NCBI GenBank assembly: GCA_034111105.1 | Contig: JAWUXY010000065.1 | Span: 1-26,582, forward strand | Reading direction: 5' to 3' | DNA: 26,582 nucleotides | DNA from: Bermanella sp034111105 | GTDB taxonomy: Bacteria > Pseudomonadota > Gammaproteobacteria > Pseudomonadales > Oceanobacteraceae | In this document: positions 15,614 to 23,715 of the stretch, in pieces | Layout: the number at the start of each line of letters is the position of its first letter | Position numbering within the stretch: the first letter of the stretch is position 1 | Notes under the pieces: model-generated | The model's input: only the letters and a program-made list of their open reading frames with translations | What the model was told of the DNA's origin: nothing | Databases searched by the model: none | Made by a program: the position numbers and the translations under genes

Positions 15614-16500
15614 CTTATTGCGATGAAGCCACTGAATTGTGTGAAATTTAGTTTTTCATGTTCAACGAATTCAGGCTGAAATTGCGATTGAAATATACTC
15701 TGATATTGATAATGAATACTGGGTACCAAATACCAGTAGGGCGCTAAATAATATCGATAATGCCAATCGAGTTTTAAATCCAATTGATAAACAGTACTTT
15801 CTAATGATGATAGGGCGCGATGCAGGGTGGCATCGTTGCTAAAGTCAGTGTCGAGTTGTGCTAGATTCAGACGCCATTGAAAGTTTAAGCCACGGTCGTC
15901 TTTTATTCGTCCCAAACTGAAGCCAAAGCCCGTGAAACGCCCATCGAACACAGTAGCATTGGTTGAGCTTATTGTGGCACTGACCGGGCTGGTTTCTTCC
16001 GAGTAGAACAAGCCGATAATATTGAGCGGCCCTTCGTCTTTTATACTTTCATACCAATATGCCTGGCCGCGTAAAAATTGCCGCTCAAGCAAGACGGTAT
16101 CTCCGCTGGTGAGGGATTGGGCAAGGCCTGATTCATCGATGTATATTTGATTGCTGCCGATTACCGTTTCGAGAGTGTTTTTCTGCCATTCAAATTCTAG
16201 CCAAACCCCTTGGTGAGTATGAAACTGATATAGCGAAGCATGAACATCTAGATCAATGTGGTTAGTGCTTTGCTGTGCTCGCGCTTTTGGGCCTCGTGCC
16301 ATCCAGCCTGTTGGCTGTTTTCGGTAGGCTTGCATATCAAGTGAGGCACCATAGGTTTGCTCTTTGTCGTCAGCGGTATCGATAAGGTATTGGTGTTGAA
16401 TTTGGTTAATACCACTATAAACGCCGAAAAACTCAGCCCATGAAGTATGGCAGTGCAGAATAACGGAGAGCGCAAGCATGTAATGAAAGGGTCGCATCAT
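15601..16500 (-). CDS. Putative outer membrane beta-barrel protein, function unknown
   Basis: 299 residues from the ATG at 16500 (a second ATG follows directly; an in-frame TTG at 16518 is less likely). An N-terminal signal peptide is visible (MMRPFHYMLALSVILHCHTSWA, cleavage probably after SWA). The mature part alternates polar and aromatic residues in strand-like runs (LNFQWRLNLAQLDTD, QLDLKLDWHYRYYLAPYWYL) and ends IRHYF; a terminal aromatic is the usual sorting signal for outer-membrane barrels. No recognised family. The upstream Shine-Dalgarno is poor. It converges with the diguanylate cyclase gene. Barrel assignment is inferred from pattern only. Confidence 0.75.
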   Translation of the reverse strand: MMRPFHYMLALSVILHCHTSWAEFFGVYSGINQIQHQYLIDTADDKEQTYGASLDMQAYRKQPTGWMARGPKARAQQSTNHIDLDVHASLYQFHTHQGVWLEFEWQKNTLETVIGSNQIYIDESGLAQSLTSGDTVLLERQFLRGQAYWYESIKDEGPLNIIGLFYSEETSPVSATISSTNATVFDGRFTGFGFSLGRIKDDRGLNFQWRLNLAQLDTDFSNDATLHRALSSLESTVYQLDLKLDWHYRYYLAPYWYLVPSIHYQYQSIFQSQFQPEFVEHEKLNFTQFSGFIAIRHYF

Positions 16501-16607
16501 AGAATATATATCGACCAAGCCCTTAAAATATTCACTTCTGTTACATAAGTTTACAAAATACCTTATAAAAGAAACGGTATTGACTTAAGTGCTAGGCTAT
16601 ATTAGCC

Positions 16608-16682
16608 ACATCAGTTTTGTTTAAAAGCTGATCATTGTGTGACTCCTTATTTTATTTGGCGCCTTTTAGGCGCTTTTTTTTT
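16608..16682 (+). ncRNA. Candidate trans-acting small RNA (or attenuated leader)
   Basis: A strong intrinsic terminator (stem 16659-16663 with 16669-16673, nine Ts to 16682) lies on the plus strand where no plus-strand gene precedes it: the upstream gene reads leftward from 16500. Just before it are a U/A-rich single-stranded run (16646-16657) and a 5' hairpin of about 9 bp (16610-16618 with 16623-16632, one bulge). Hairpin, U-rich linker and terminator is the standard layout of Hfq-dependent sRNAs. TATATT at 16598-16603 would place the start near 16609; the -35 is poor. It could instead be an attenuator for the transporter gene at 16772. Nine bases of the terminator arm (16654-16662) are complementary to 16744-16752 in that gene's leader. 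Confidence 0.5.
16659..16682 (+). terminator. Strong rho-independent terminator without an upstream protein gene
   Basis: A five-bp all-GC stem (GCGCC/GGCGC) with a TTTTA loop and nine following Ts. It ends the candidate small RNA, 90 bp before the Na/Pi cotransporter start. Confidence 0.85.
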
Positions 16683-16771
16683 GCCTTTTATCTAAATAGA
16701 GGTGGGTTTAGAACTGTACTAATGGAGACGCAGTGTTAAACTTGCGCCAAATTTTTAGATAGGGTTCTGGC

Positions 16772-17932
16772 ATGACTGAATCTGCTGAACAACAACTGAC
16801 TAACACCACTCAAAAGCGTATTTTAAGCTGGCTAATTTTATTAGCGGGTATATATGCGATCTTACTCTCGGTGGGCTTGGTCGGCTCAGGCTTTAAGTGG
16901 GTATCGGGTGGCTCTGAAGGCGCAAGAGAGCTTTTCGCCTTTGCTACAAATCCATTCCTCGCACTTCTAATCGGTATTCTTGCAACATCCCTCGTACAAA
17001 GCTCTAGCACCGTTACTTCTGTTATTGTTGGTTTGGTTGCTGGCGGCTTGCCTATCGAAATTGCGATTCCTATGGTCATGGGTGCCAACATTGGTACGAC
17101 TATTACCAATACGTTGGTGAGTTTAGGCCATGTGCGCAAAAAATCGGAATTCCGTCGTGCTTTCGCAGCCGCTACGGTTCATGACTTCTTTAACCTTATG
17201 TGTGTGGCGATTTTCCTTCCGCTTGAAATTATCTTTGGCTTCTTAGAGAAAGCCAGTGCTTGGCTTTCAACGCATATGATTGGCGCAGATTCTATGAGCA
17301 TGAAGGGCTTTAACTTCATCAAGCCCATTACCAAGCCTGTCATCAGTGAAATTAAATCACTGTTAGGTGTGTTCCCTGATAAAGTAGCGGCAATTACGCT
17401 TATTGTTTTGGGTATTCTATTAATTTTCGTATCCATTACGATTATTGGTCGTGTGCTTAAAGGCCTTATGGTTGGTCGCGCTAAGAAAATTCTACACGGT
17501 GCCATTGGTCGTGGCCCAATCTCTGGTATTGCCAGTGGTGCGGTTGTGACTGTGTTGGTTCAATCGTCTTCAACGACCACCAGTTTAATGATTCCGCTTG
17601 TTGGTTCTGGCGTATTTAAGCCTCGCGATATTTATCCGTTCACATTAGGTGCTAATATTGGTACTACCATCACGGCGTTATTAGCGGCAACGGCTGTATC
17701 AGGCGTTGGTGCAGTGGTTGCTCTGCAAATTGCACTTGTACACTTAATGTATAATTTGCTGGGTGTCATAGTGATATACGGTATTCCTTTCCTCAGAGAG
17801 ATACCTTTAAAAGCAGCCGAGCGTTTAGCCGAAGTAGCAACAAAGCGTCACTCTTTAGCGGCACTGTACGTACTGAGTGTATTCTTCCTGCTGCCGGGCT
17901 TGTGTGTATTTATTATGTCTAGCATGAGCTAA
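16772..17932 (+). CDS. Na/Pi cotransporter family protein
   Basis: Inner-membrane sodium-phosphate symporter of the PNaS (NptA) family, 386 residues. Two inverted-repeat halves are evident, each with a QSSS motif followed by a GANIGTT motif: LVQSSSTVTSVIVGLVAGG with GANIGTTITNT (about 70-115), and LVQSSSTTTSLMIPLVGSG with LGANIGTTITALLAA (about 262-310). About eight to ten membrane segments. Many family members carry a C-terminal PhoU-like domain; this one ends after the last membrane helix. A small helical protein is encoded 10 bp downstream and could fill a related role (inference). The leader contains a strong terminator and possible sRNA at 16608-16682. Confidence 0.92.
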   Translation: MTESAEQQLTNTTQKRILSWLILLAGIYAILLSVGLVGSGFKWVSGGSEGARELFAFATNPFLALLIGILATSLVQSSSTVTSVIVGLVAGGLPIEIAIPMVMGANIGTTITNTLVSLGHVRKKSEFRRAFAAATVHDFFNLMCVAIFLPLEIIFGFLEKASAWLSTHMIGADSMSMKGFNFIKPITKPVISEIKSLLGVFPDKVAAITLIVLGILLIFVSITIIGRVLKGLMVGRAKKILHGAIGRGPISGIASGAVVTVLVQSSSTTTSLMIPLVGSGVFKPRDIYPFTLGANIGTTITALLAATAVSGVGAVVALQIALVHLMYNLLGVIVIYGIPFLREIPLKAAERLAEVATKRHSLAALYVLSVFFLLPGLCVFIMSSMS

Positions 17933-17942
17933 GGAGATAGCT

Positions 17943-18203
17943 ATGGGTAAGAAACGAATTAAGGAACTGCAAAAACAGGTCAAGGATGCAAAATCGACGC
18001 TGGCTGATTTAGAAAAAAAGGCCAACAAAAAGATTTTAAAAGCGCAACATAAAGTGATTGAAGATCTCGAAAATATGATCGGTCAAGAAACTTTGCGTCG
18101 TGAAAGCTTGTTAGAATTAAGCGAAGAAGCTTGGCAAGAAGCCAAAGAGCTTATGGATAATTTAATTCAGAAAGTTAAAAACGTAGTGAAATCGAATAAA
18201 TAA
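17943..18203 (+). CDS. Small lysine-rich coiled-coil protein in an operon with the Na/Pi cotransporter
   Basis: 86 residues, almost all predicted helix, with 19 lysines and no cysteine. Residues 1-30 are strongly basic (MGKKRIKELQKQVKDAKSTL) and the middle and end alternate in heptad style (LEKKANKKI, LENMIGQETLRRESLLELSEEAWQEAKELMDNLIQKVKNVVK). It starts 10 bp after the transporter stop with an excellent AAGGAG 5-7 nt before the ATG, so the two are co-transcribed. No recognised family. PhoU proteins are all-helical partners of phosphate transporters, and this protein may be a minimal cytoplasmic partner, but nothing in the sequence proves it. Confidence 0.8.
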   Translation: MGKKRIKELQKQVKDAKSTLADLEKKANKKILKAQHKVIEDLENMIGQETLRRESLLELSEEAWQEAKELMDNLIQKVKNVVKSNK

Positions 18204-18214
18204 TTCGATTTCAC
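18186..18214 (+). repeat. Hairpin spanning the stop codon of the coiled-coil gene
   Basis: Perfect 11-bp arms (18186-18196 and 18204-18214) around a 7-nt loop that contains the TAA stop. It lies one base before the transcription terminator, giving two hairpins in tandem at the mRNA 3' end. Confidence 0.7.
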
Positions 18215-18215
18215 T

Positions 18216-18259
18216 AAAAAAGCCCCTAAGTAAGCAGCTTACTTAGGGGCTTTTTTTTT
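18216..18259. terminator. Very strong rho-independent terminator
   Basis: A 19-bp perfect stem (18216-18234 with 18238-18256) with a CAG loop, nine Ts on the plus strand and a run of A on the other side. It ends the Na/Pi cotransporter operon and can also end the convergent gene stopping at 18276. Confidence 0.95.
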
Positions 18260-18275
18260 GCTCGTCGAAAATGGA

Positions 18276-18914
18276 TTAATTTAGGCCCATAAACCATTGC
18301 TTGTTTTGAGCATGCTTAAAGCTGATGTCCGTAGCGAGCTGTTTGACCTTTGGGTCGGTGAGGTAAAAATGAATTTGTTGTGTAATTTGCTGAGCGATAT
18401 TGCCGTAATTAAAGCTTAAAAAGTTTTCACCATCATGAAACTGCACACTGAAGTCGTCAGTGGTATGAATGCCTTGGTGCTGTAATTGTTTTGCTAGGTT
18501 TTGAGTGACGTTACGGTAGGCCAGTTCTTTTAATAAAAAAGGCAGGCAGCCGGGTATATTAAAAGACCATGCGTCACGGTAGAAATCAGCGTCTAATGAT
18601 TTTGCTTGTTCAATAAATAAGTTGGTAATGCGGCTACCTGCACTTGCTTCAAATGGAATGCTGCTTGGGCAACGATAACGGTATTGGATGTTATGGCTGG
18701 CGTCGTCGTTGACATGGGTTTGCATGGATGCAATTAGTTCGTTGTCTAAGATGACCTTGAAGCGAGTCGGCCATAGCTTGTCTTTTGATGTGTAGACGCG
18801 GATTTTTTGAATTTTATTGAGGCCGTGCTCGCAGCGCGCAGCGTTGTCAGCCAGTGTGACACAAAGATATTCCGCAAAGCGGTCAAAGTCGTAATGTGCA
18901 TTTAGGTTGGCCAT
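18276..18914 (-). CDS. Protein of unknown function
   Basis: A 212-residue soluble protein with no signal peptide or membrane segment. The N-terminus (HYDFDRFAEYLCVTLADNAARCEHG) looks helical and the rest mixed alpha/beta. Four cysteines are scattered without a metal motif. I do not recognise a family. The ATG at 18914 has a strong GGAGGAAAC ribosome site, and the gene ends 17 bp from a bidirectional terminator, so translation is well supported. It stands alone between the coiled-coil gene and bcp. Confidence 0.8.
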   Translation of the reverse strand: MANLNAHYDFDRFAEYLCVTLADNAARCEHGLNKIQKIRVYTSKDKLWPTRFKVILDNELIASMQTHVNDDASHNIQYRYRCPSSIPFEASAGSRITNLFIEQAKSLDADFYRDAWSFNIPGCLPFLLKELAYRNVTQNLAKQLQHQGIHTTDDFSVQFHDGENFLSFNYGNIAQQITQQIHFYLTDPKVKQLATDISFKHAQNKQWFMGLN

Positions 18915-18980
18915 GTTTCCTCCGAATGAATGGGAGTCTTATTCTTAAACGTAATAATCAGACGTTTTTTATAATAAGAT

Positions 18981-19021
18981 CTACTCTGTCTGTGATTCAA
19001 ACTTAAGTATAGACAGAGTAG
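18981..19021 (-). repeat. Hairpin downstream of bcp
   Basis: Perfect 11-bp arms (18981-18991 and 19011-19021) with a 19-nt loop, 33 bp after the bcp stop on the minus strand. No T tract follows, so it is a possible 3'-end stabiliser of the nrd-bcp mRNA rather than a standard terminator. Confidence 0.45.
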
Positions 19022-19053
19022 CGTAACAGGCTTATTTAGATGAATAATTTAAT

Positions 19054-19521
19054 TTATTCACCTTTTAAGTAGTTCAATACATCCTCGTGGTGAGTCTTGG
19101 TTTTGAACTTGTCCATAATATGAATCAGCTTGCCTTTCTCATCAATAATAAAGGTAATGCGGTGAATGCCATCATATTCACGTCCCATGAACTTCTTAAG
19201 GCCCCACACGCCGTATTTTTCGGCAATCGTGTGGTCCTCATCCGATAAAAGGGTGAAGTTAAGCTCGTCACGTTCTTTAAACTTTAGAAGGCGAGCTGGC
19301 GCATCAGGACTAATTCCAAGTGTTACGACATTCAGCTTATCGAGTTCTTTTTTGCTGTCTCGTAGACTGCACGCTTGTGTGGTGCAGCCAGGCGTCATGG
19401 CTTTAGGGTAGAAATACAACACGACGGTTTGCCCACGAAAATCCTTCAAGGCTACTTTGCTGCCGTTTTCGTCTAGTGTGGTGAAGGCAGGAGCTACTTT
19501 ACCAATGGTAGGGCGAATCAT
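19054..19521 (-). CDS. bcp: Thioredoxin-dependent thiol peroxidase Bcp (peroxiredoxin Q)
   Basis: Reduces hydrogen peroxide and organic hydroperoxides, recycled by thioredoxin. 155 residues, full family length. The thioredoxin fold has the peroxidatic Cys46 in FYPKAMTPGCTTQAC and a resolving Cys51 five residues later, the atypical 2-Cys arrangement of E. coli Bcp. YGVWGLKKFMGREYDG and RITFIIDEKGK are further family signatures. Good AAGGA ribosome site before ATG 19521. It lies 23 bp after the ferredoxin gene with no terminator between, so it is probably the last gene of the nrdA-nrdB-yfaE-bcp unit; protection of radical or iron-sulfur chemistry from peroxide would be a sensible reason (inference). 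Confidence 0.95.
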   Translation of the reverse strand: MIRPTIGKVAPAFTTLDENGSKVALKDFRGQTVVLYFYPKAMTPGCTTQACSLRDSKKELDKLNVVTLGISPDAPARLLKFKERDELNFTLLSDEDHTIAEKYGVWGLKKFMGREYDGIHRITFIIDEKGKLIHIMDKFKTKTHHEDVLNYLKGE

Positions 19522-19544
19522 AGGGTGTCCTTTCGGTGTTTAAG

Positions 19545-20015
19545 TTAACCTTTAAGCTTGAGTTTTAACGCAGTCTTGGGGACGCAGCAGCAGGGTAATA
19601 TCTCACCTTCATTGATCCAAGCCATAGGCTCTTGCAGGTAAGCCACTTTGCCTTCGACTAAGTCCGTGCGACAACCACCACAATAGCCTTCTCGGCATTG
19701 GTAGGGCAGTTGAACACCTTGTGCCTCTAAGCTTTCAAGTAAATTATTGGCATAGTGAAACGCTAAAGGCTCAGCGATGCCGTCTATTTGCAGATTGTAT
19801 ACGGGTTTCTCGAAGCCTTGGATTTCAAGTTGTTGGTCATCTTGAGGGGCTTCTGGGTTGCCAACCGGCAGGTACAGTTCAGATTGTGGGCGAGCCTCGT
19901 CAGAAGATGAGGGCGCCTCAGGACTTTCAAGCTGAAAGTCCTGATGGTCGATGGCATCATCTTCAAGATGAAACTCTGAGTTTGACTCTTTTGATTTATC
20001 TCGCATTGCCAACAT
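19545..20015 (-). CDS. yfaE: YfaE-like 2Fe-2S ferredoxin with an acidic N-terminal extension
   Basis: Ferredoxin that maintains the diferric-tyrosyl radical cofactor of NrdB. The C-terminal domain (about 72-156) has the plant-type cluster motif CREGYCGGC (Cys107, 112, 115) and the fourth ligand within LPCCC (142-144), closely matching E. coli YfaE, which also lies right after nrdB. E. coli YfaE is about 84 residues; here about 70 extra N-terminal residues are acidic, low-complexity and probably disordered (FHLEDDAIDHQDFQLESPEA, GNPEAPQDDQQLEI). No in-frame ATG or GTG lies near the domain border, so the extension is probably translated. The ATG at 20015 lacks a clear Shine-Dalgarno; an in-frame ATG follows at residue 4. 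It starts 13 bp after the nrdB stop, suggesting translational coupling. Confidence 0.9.
   Translation of the reverse strand: MLAMRDKSKESNSEFHLEDDAIDHQDFQLESPEAPSSSDEARPQSELYLPVGNPEAPQDDQQLEIQGFEKPVYNLQIDGIAEPLAFHYANNLLESLEAQGVQLPYQCREGYCGGCRTDLVEGKVAYLQEPMAWINEGEILPCCCVPKTALKLKLKG
19918..19944. repeat. Perfect hairpin inside the ferredoxin gene
   Basis: 12-bp perfect arms (19918-19929 and 19933-19944) around a 3-nt loop, within the part encoding the acidic extension (residues about 24-32). The stem is as strong as the terminators in this window but has no T tract. Confidence 0.6.
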
Positions 20016-20028
20016 AGTTACGTCGAGC

Positions 20029-21159
20029 TTAAAGTTCGATATCGCTGAAGTCTTCTAGTGATAATGCGCTATCAATGGCACCCACTAGGTAAGAGCTAAT
20101 TTCAGCTTCTTGTGGGGCTACTTGCACATTGTCGCTCACTAACCAAGCGTTGATCCACGGCAGTGGGTTTTGCTTTGTTGTGAAAATGCTATCAAGGCCA
20201 ACCGCAGCTAAGCGCTGGTTTGTAATGTATTCAACGTATTGGCAAAGAATATCTTTATTCAGGCCAATCATGCTGCCGTCTTTGAATAAATACTCAGCCC
20301 ATTCTTTTTCTTGCTCGGCGGCTTCACGGAAAATCTCGATCACATCGTCGCGACATTCTTTGGTGATTTCACCCATTTCTGGGTCATCTTTACCCATGGC
20401 CCAAATTTGCAGCATGTGCTGAGTGCCCGTTAAGTGAAGCGCTTCATCACGAGCAATCAATTTAATGATTTTGGCGTTGCCTTCCATTTTTGCACGCTCT
20501 GCAAATGCAAAGCTGCACGCAAAGCTCACATAAAAACGAATGGCTTCTAATACGTTTACAGAGGCAACGGTTAGATACAGTTTGCGTTTTAAATCACGCA
20601 GGCTTATTTCGACGATTTTACCGTTTATTTCATGCTTACCTTCACCCAGATTTTGGTAATAGGTTACGCTTTCAATAAGGTCGTCGTAATATTTGGTGAC
20701 GCTTTCTGCACGCTTGGTGATGTATTCGTTAGAAACAATGTCGTCAAATACGGCGGCAGGATCACTGATGACATTACGAATAATATGCGTGTAAGAGCGG
20801 CTATGAATGGTCTCACTGAATGACCATGTTTCTATCCATGTTTCTAGTTCAGGCAAAGAAACAATAGGCAGTAACGCTACGTTAGGAGAGCGCCCTTGAA
20901 TACTATCGAGTAATGTTTGGTATTTAAGGTTGCTTAGGAAAATATGTTTTTCGTGCTCTGGTAAATTTGCAAAGTCTTTGCGGTCAGTCGAAAGATCCAC
21001 TTCTTCAGGGCGCCAAAAAAAAGACAATTGCTTTTCAATTAGCTGTTCGAAAATCTTATATTTCTGTGTGTCGTAGCGCGATACATTGACGTGTTCGCCA
21101 AAAAACATAGGCTGGCTAAAGGTGTCGAATGTATTGCGATTAAATGTTTGATAAGCCAT
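20029..21159 (-). CDS. nrdB: Class Ia ribonucleoside-diphosphate reductase, beta subunit NrdB
   Basis: Carries the diferric-tyrosyl radical that starts catalysis in NrdA. 376 residues, same as E. coli. Iron ligands and radical site can be placed: Asp85 (LLDSIQGRSP), Glu116, His119 and Tyr123 in SETIHSRSYTHIIRN, and the second carboxylate/His set including ARDEALHLTGTQHML. The C-terminal tail LSLEDFSDIEL is the NrdA-docking peptide. GAAGTG before ATG 21159 is a fair ribosome site. It is the second gene of the operon, 114 bp after nrdA, with three hairpins in the gap that may lower or tune its expression relative to nrdA. Confidence 0.98.
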   Translation of the reverse strand: MAYQTFNRNTFDTFSQPMFFGEHVNVSRYDTQKYKIFEQLIEKQLSFFWRPEEVDLSTDRKDFANLPEHEKHIFLSNLKYQTLLDSIQGRSPNVALLPIVSLPELETWIETWSFSETIHSRSYTHIIRNVISDPAAVFDDIVSNEYITKRAESVTKYYDDLIESVTYYQNLGEGKHEINGKIVEISLRDLKRKLYLTVASVNVLEAIRFYVSFACSFAFAERAKMEGNAKIIKLIARDEALHLTGTQHMLQIWAMGKDDPEMGEITKECRDDVIEIFREAAEQEKEWAEYLFKDGSMIGLNKDILCQYVEYITNQRLAAVGLDSIFTTKQNPLPWINAWLVSDNVQVAPQEAEISSYLVGAIDSALSLEDFSDIEL

Positions 21160-21180
21160 GTTTTACACTTCTGAAAATGA

Positions 21181-21266
21181 CAATAAGTTTTCACTTATTG
21201 AATAAGGGCAGTATGTAAACATACAGCCCTTAATGATTTGAAAACCGAAAAGCCCGCTAGGGCTTT
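21181..21266 (-). repeat. Three tandem hairpins between nrdA and nrdB
   Basis: In transcription order: AAAGCCC/GGGCTTT with a 4-nt loop (21249-21266) followed by TTTTCGGTTTT-like sequence that could give partial termination; a 13-bp stem with one A/A mismatch (21203-21232); and a 7-bp stem CAATAAG/CTTATTG (21181-21200). They fill most of the 114-bp intercistronic gap. Attenuation or mRNA processing is inferred. Confidence 0.6.
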
Positions 21267-21273
21267 AGGTGTA

Positions 21274-23544
21274 CTAGATTTTACAAGCACCGCCTGCACA
21301 ATCGTCTTCTAAGTCTTGTTGAGAATCATCAGCACCGTCACGGGTATTGTGGTAATACAACGTCTTAAGACCCAGTTTGTAGCTGGTTAATAAGTCTTTT
21401 AATAAGACTTTCATCGGCACTTTACCGCCATCAAATTTAGATGGATCGTAGTTTGTGTTGGCCGAAATGGCTTGGTCAACAAACTTCTGCATCACACCCA
21501 CTAGCTGTAAGTAGCCTTCGTTGTTTGGCCACTGCCATAACAACTCATAATTACCTTTGATATTTTCAAAGTCAGGCACAACTTGTTTTAAGATGCCGTC
21601 TTTGGATGCTTTAACACTGATGTAGCCACGTGGTGGCTCAATGCCGTTGGTGGCATTACTGATCTGAGACGATGTTTCAGATGGCATCAATGCGGTTAGT
21701 GTTGAGTTACGTAGGCCGTGGGTTGTAATGTCATTGCGCAGGGCTTCCCAATCGTAACGAAGCTCTTCTTTGCATACGGCATCGAGTTCTTTTTTGTACG
21801 TATCAATTGGCAAAATACCTTGTGAGTATGTTGTCTCGTTAAATTTCTCACATGGGCCAACTTCTTTAGCCAGCTTGTTTGATGCTTTTAACAGGTAATA
21901 CTGAATCGCTTCAAAGGTTTGGTGAGTTAAGCCCAGTGCGCTGCCGTCGCTGTATTTAACGCCATTCTTAGCAAGGTAGTATGCGTAGTTAATGACACCT
22001 ACACCTAATGTGCGACGTGACATGCTTGAAATTTCAGCCGCAGGCATTGGGTAATCCTGATAGCTTAATAAGTTATCAAGGGCACGCACAATAATGTCAG
22101 CCAGTTCTTCTAATTCGTCTAGGTTTTCAATGGCACCTAAGTTGAACGCCGCTAGCGTACAAAGGGCGATTTCACCTTCAGGGTCGTTGATTTCTTTTAA
22201 CGGCTTAGTTGGCAGAGCAATTTCTAAGCATAAGTTTGATTGGCGAATCGGCGCAACGGTTGAATCAAACGGGCTGTGAGTATTGCAATGATCGACGTTC
22301 TGAATGTAAATACGGCCAGTACTGGCACGTTCTTGCATCAAAATAGAAAACAGCTCAGCCGCTTTAATGGTTTGCTTACGAATATTCGGATCGTTTTCGT
22401 ATTTAACGTACAGCTCTTCAAACTTCACTTGGTCTTCGAAGAACGCATCGTATAAGCCAGGTGCGTCAGATGGACTGAACAATGTAATGTTGCCACCTTT
22501 GATTAAACGCTCATACATAACCTTGTTAAGCTGTACGCCGTAATCTAGGTGACGCACACGGTTTTCTTCAACACCACGGTTGTTCTTAAGAACCAATAGT
22601 GATTCAACTTCCATGTGCCAAATAGGGTAGAACAAGGTTGCCGCGCCGCCACGTACACCGCCTTGAGAGCAGCTTTTAACCGCTGTTTGGAAGTGTTTAT
22701 AAAACGGGATACAACCTGTGTGGAACGCTTCACCGCCGCGAATAGGGCTACCCAATGCACGGATACGGCCAGCGTTGATACCAATACCAGCACGTTGTGA
22801 TACGTATTTAACAATTGCACCCGCGGCTGCGTTGATTGAGTCTAGGCTGTCGTCGGTTTCAATTAATACACATGAACTGAACTGGCGAGTCGGAGTACGT
22901 ACACCCGCCATGATTGGCGTTGGTAGTGACAGCTTGAACATAGACACCGCATCGTAAAAACGACGAATGTAATCCATACGAATTGACTTATCATAGCTGG
23001 CGAATAAACACGCACCAATTAGGACATACAAAAACTGAGGGCTTTCAAATACTTCACCTGTCACACGGTTTTGTACGAGGTATTTGCCTTCAAGTTGTTT
23101 AACCGCTGCATAGGCAAAGTTAAGGTCGCGGTTATGATCAATGAAGTTGTCCATCTCTTGGAAATCAGCTTCGGTGTAATCTTCTAGTAAGTGGCGATCA
23201 TAACGTTCGCTATCGACTAAGCGAGCGACTTGATTATATAGAGTAGGTGGCTCGAATTGACCGTAGGCTTTTTTACGCAAATGGAAGATGTTTAAACGCG
23301 CAGCCATGTATTGATAGTCAGGCGTATTCTCTGAGATTAAATCAGCCGCCGACTTAATAAGCGTTTCATGAATGTCAGAAGTGGTAATACCTTCATTTAG
23401 TTGGATTTGTGCGCGTAATTCAACTTCAGATACAGAGACATTATCAAGACCCTCTGCAGCCCATGTAAGCACCTTATGAATTTTATCTAAATCTAAAGGA
23501 GCACGATTTCCGTCGCGCTTTGTTACATGAAGTGTGCTGTTCAT
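21274..23544 (-). CDS. nrdA: Class Ia ribonucleoside-diphosphate reductase, alpha subunit NrdA
   Basis: Reduces ribonucleoside diphosphates to deoxyribonucleotides. 756 residues; key positions fall on exactly the E. coli numbers: Cys225 (QFSSCVLIET), Asn437-Cys439-Glu441 (SNLCLEIALP), and Cys462 (ALCTLAAFNLG). The N-terminal ATP-cone (about 5-92; VTKRDGNRAPLDLDKIHKVL) gives dATP/ATP activity control. The C-terminal shuttle pair is in DDCAGGACKI. A strong AAGGGGC ribosome site precedes ATG 23544. First gene of nrdA-nrdB-yfaE-bcp, transcribed leftward from the NrdR/DnaA-controlled promoter near 23711, with a 5' leader of about 165 nt. Confidence 0.98.
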   Translation of the reverse strand: MNSTLHVTKRDGNRAPLDLDKIHKVLTWAAEGLDNVSVSEVELRAQIQLNEGITTSDIHETLIKSAADLISENTPDYQYMAARLNIFHLRKKAYGQFEPPTLYNQVARLVDSERYDRHLLEDYTEADFQEMDNFIDHNRDLNFAYAAVKQLEGKYLVQNRVTGEVFESPQFLYVLIGACLFASYDKSIRMDYIRRFYDAVSMFKLSLPTPIMAGVRTPTRQFSSCVLIETDDSLDSINAAAGAIVKYVSQRAGIGINAGRIRALGSPIRGGEAFHTGCIPFYKHFQTAVKSCSQGGVRGGAATLFYPIWHMEVESLLVLKNNRGVEENRVRHLDYGVQLNKVMYERLIKGGNITLFSPSDAPGLYDAFFEDQVKFEELYVKYENDPNIRKQTIKAAELFSILMQERASTGRIYIQNVDHCNTHSPFDSTVAPIRQSNLCLEIALPTKPLKEINDPEGEIALCTLAAFNLGAIENLDELEELADIIVRALDNLLSYQDYPMPAAEISSMSRRTLGVGVINYAYYLAKNGVKYSDGSALGLTHQTFEAIQYYLLKASNKLAKEVGPCEKFNETTYSQGILPIDTYKKELDAVCKEELRYDWEALRNDITTHGLRNSTLTALMPSETSSQISNATNGIEPPRGYISVKASKDGILKQVVPDFENIKGNYELLWQWPNNEGYLQLVGVMQKFVDQAISANTNYDPSKFDGGKVPMKVLLKDLLTSYKLGLKTLYYHNTRDGADDSQQDLEDDCAGGACKI

Positions 23545-23715
23545 TTCTGCCCCTTACCCATACAAAAACATCGACTCTAATAATAGAGAGGATAAAAAAA
23601 TTGGTTTGTTGAAGTTCCGAATGAAGATTTGGCTGCCAATTGATCACTTTGTTCTTATTTTAAGTAATTGTGTTCAAAATGCGAGCAATCAATACTGCTC
23701 AAACCCGGAATAAGC

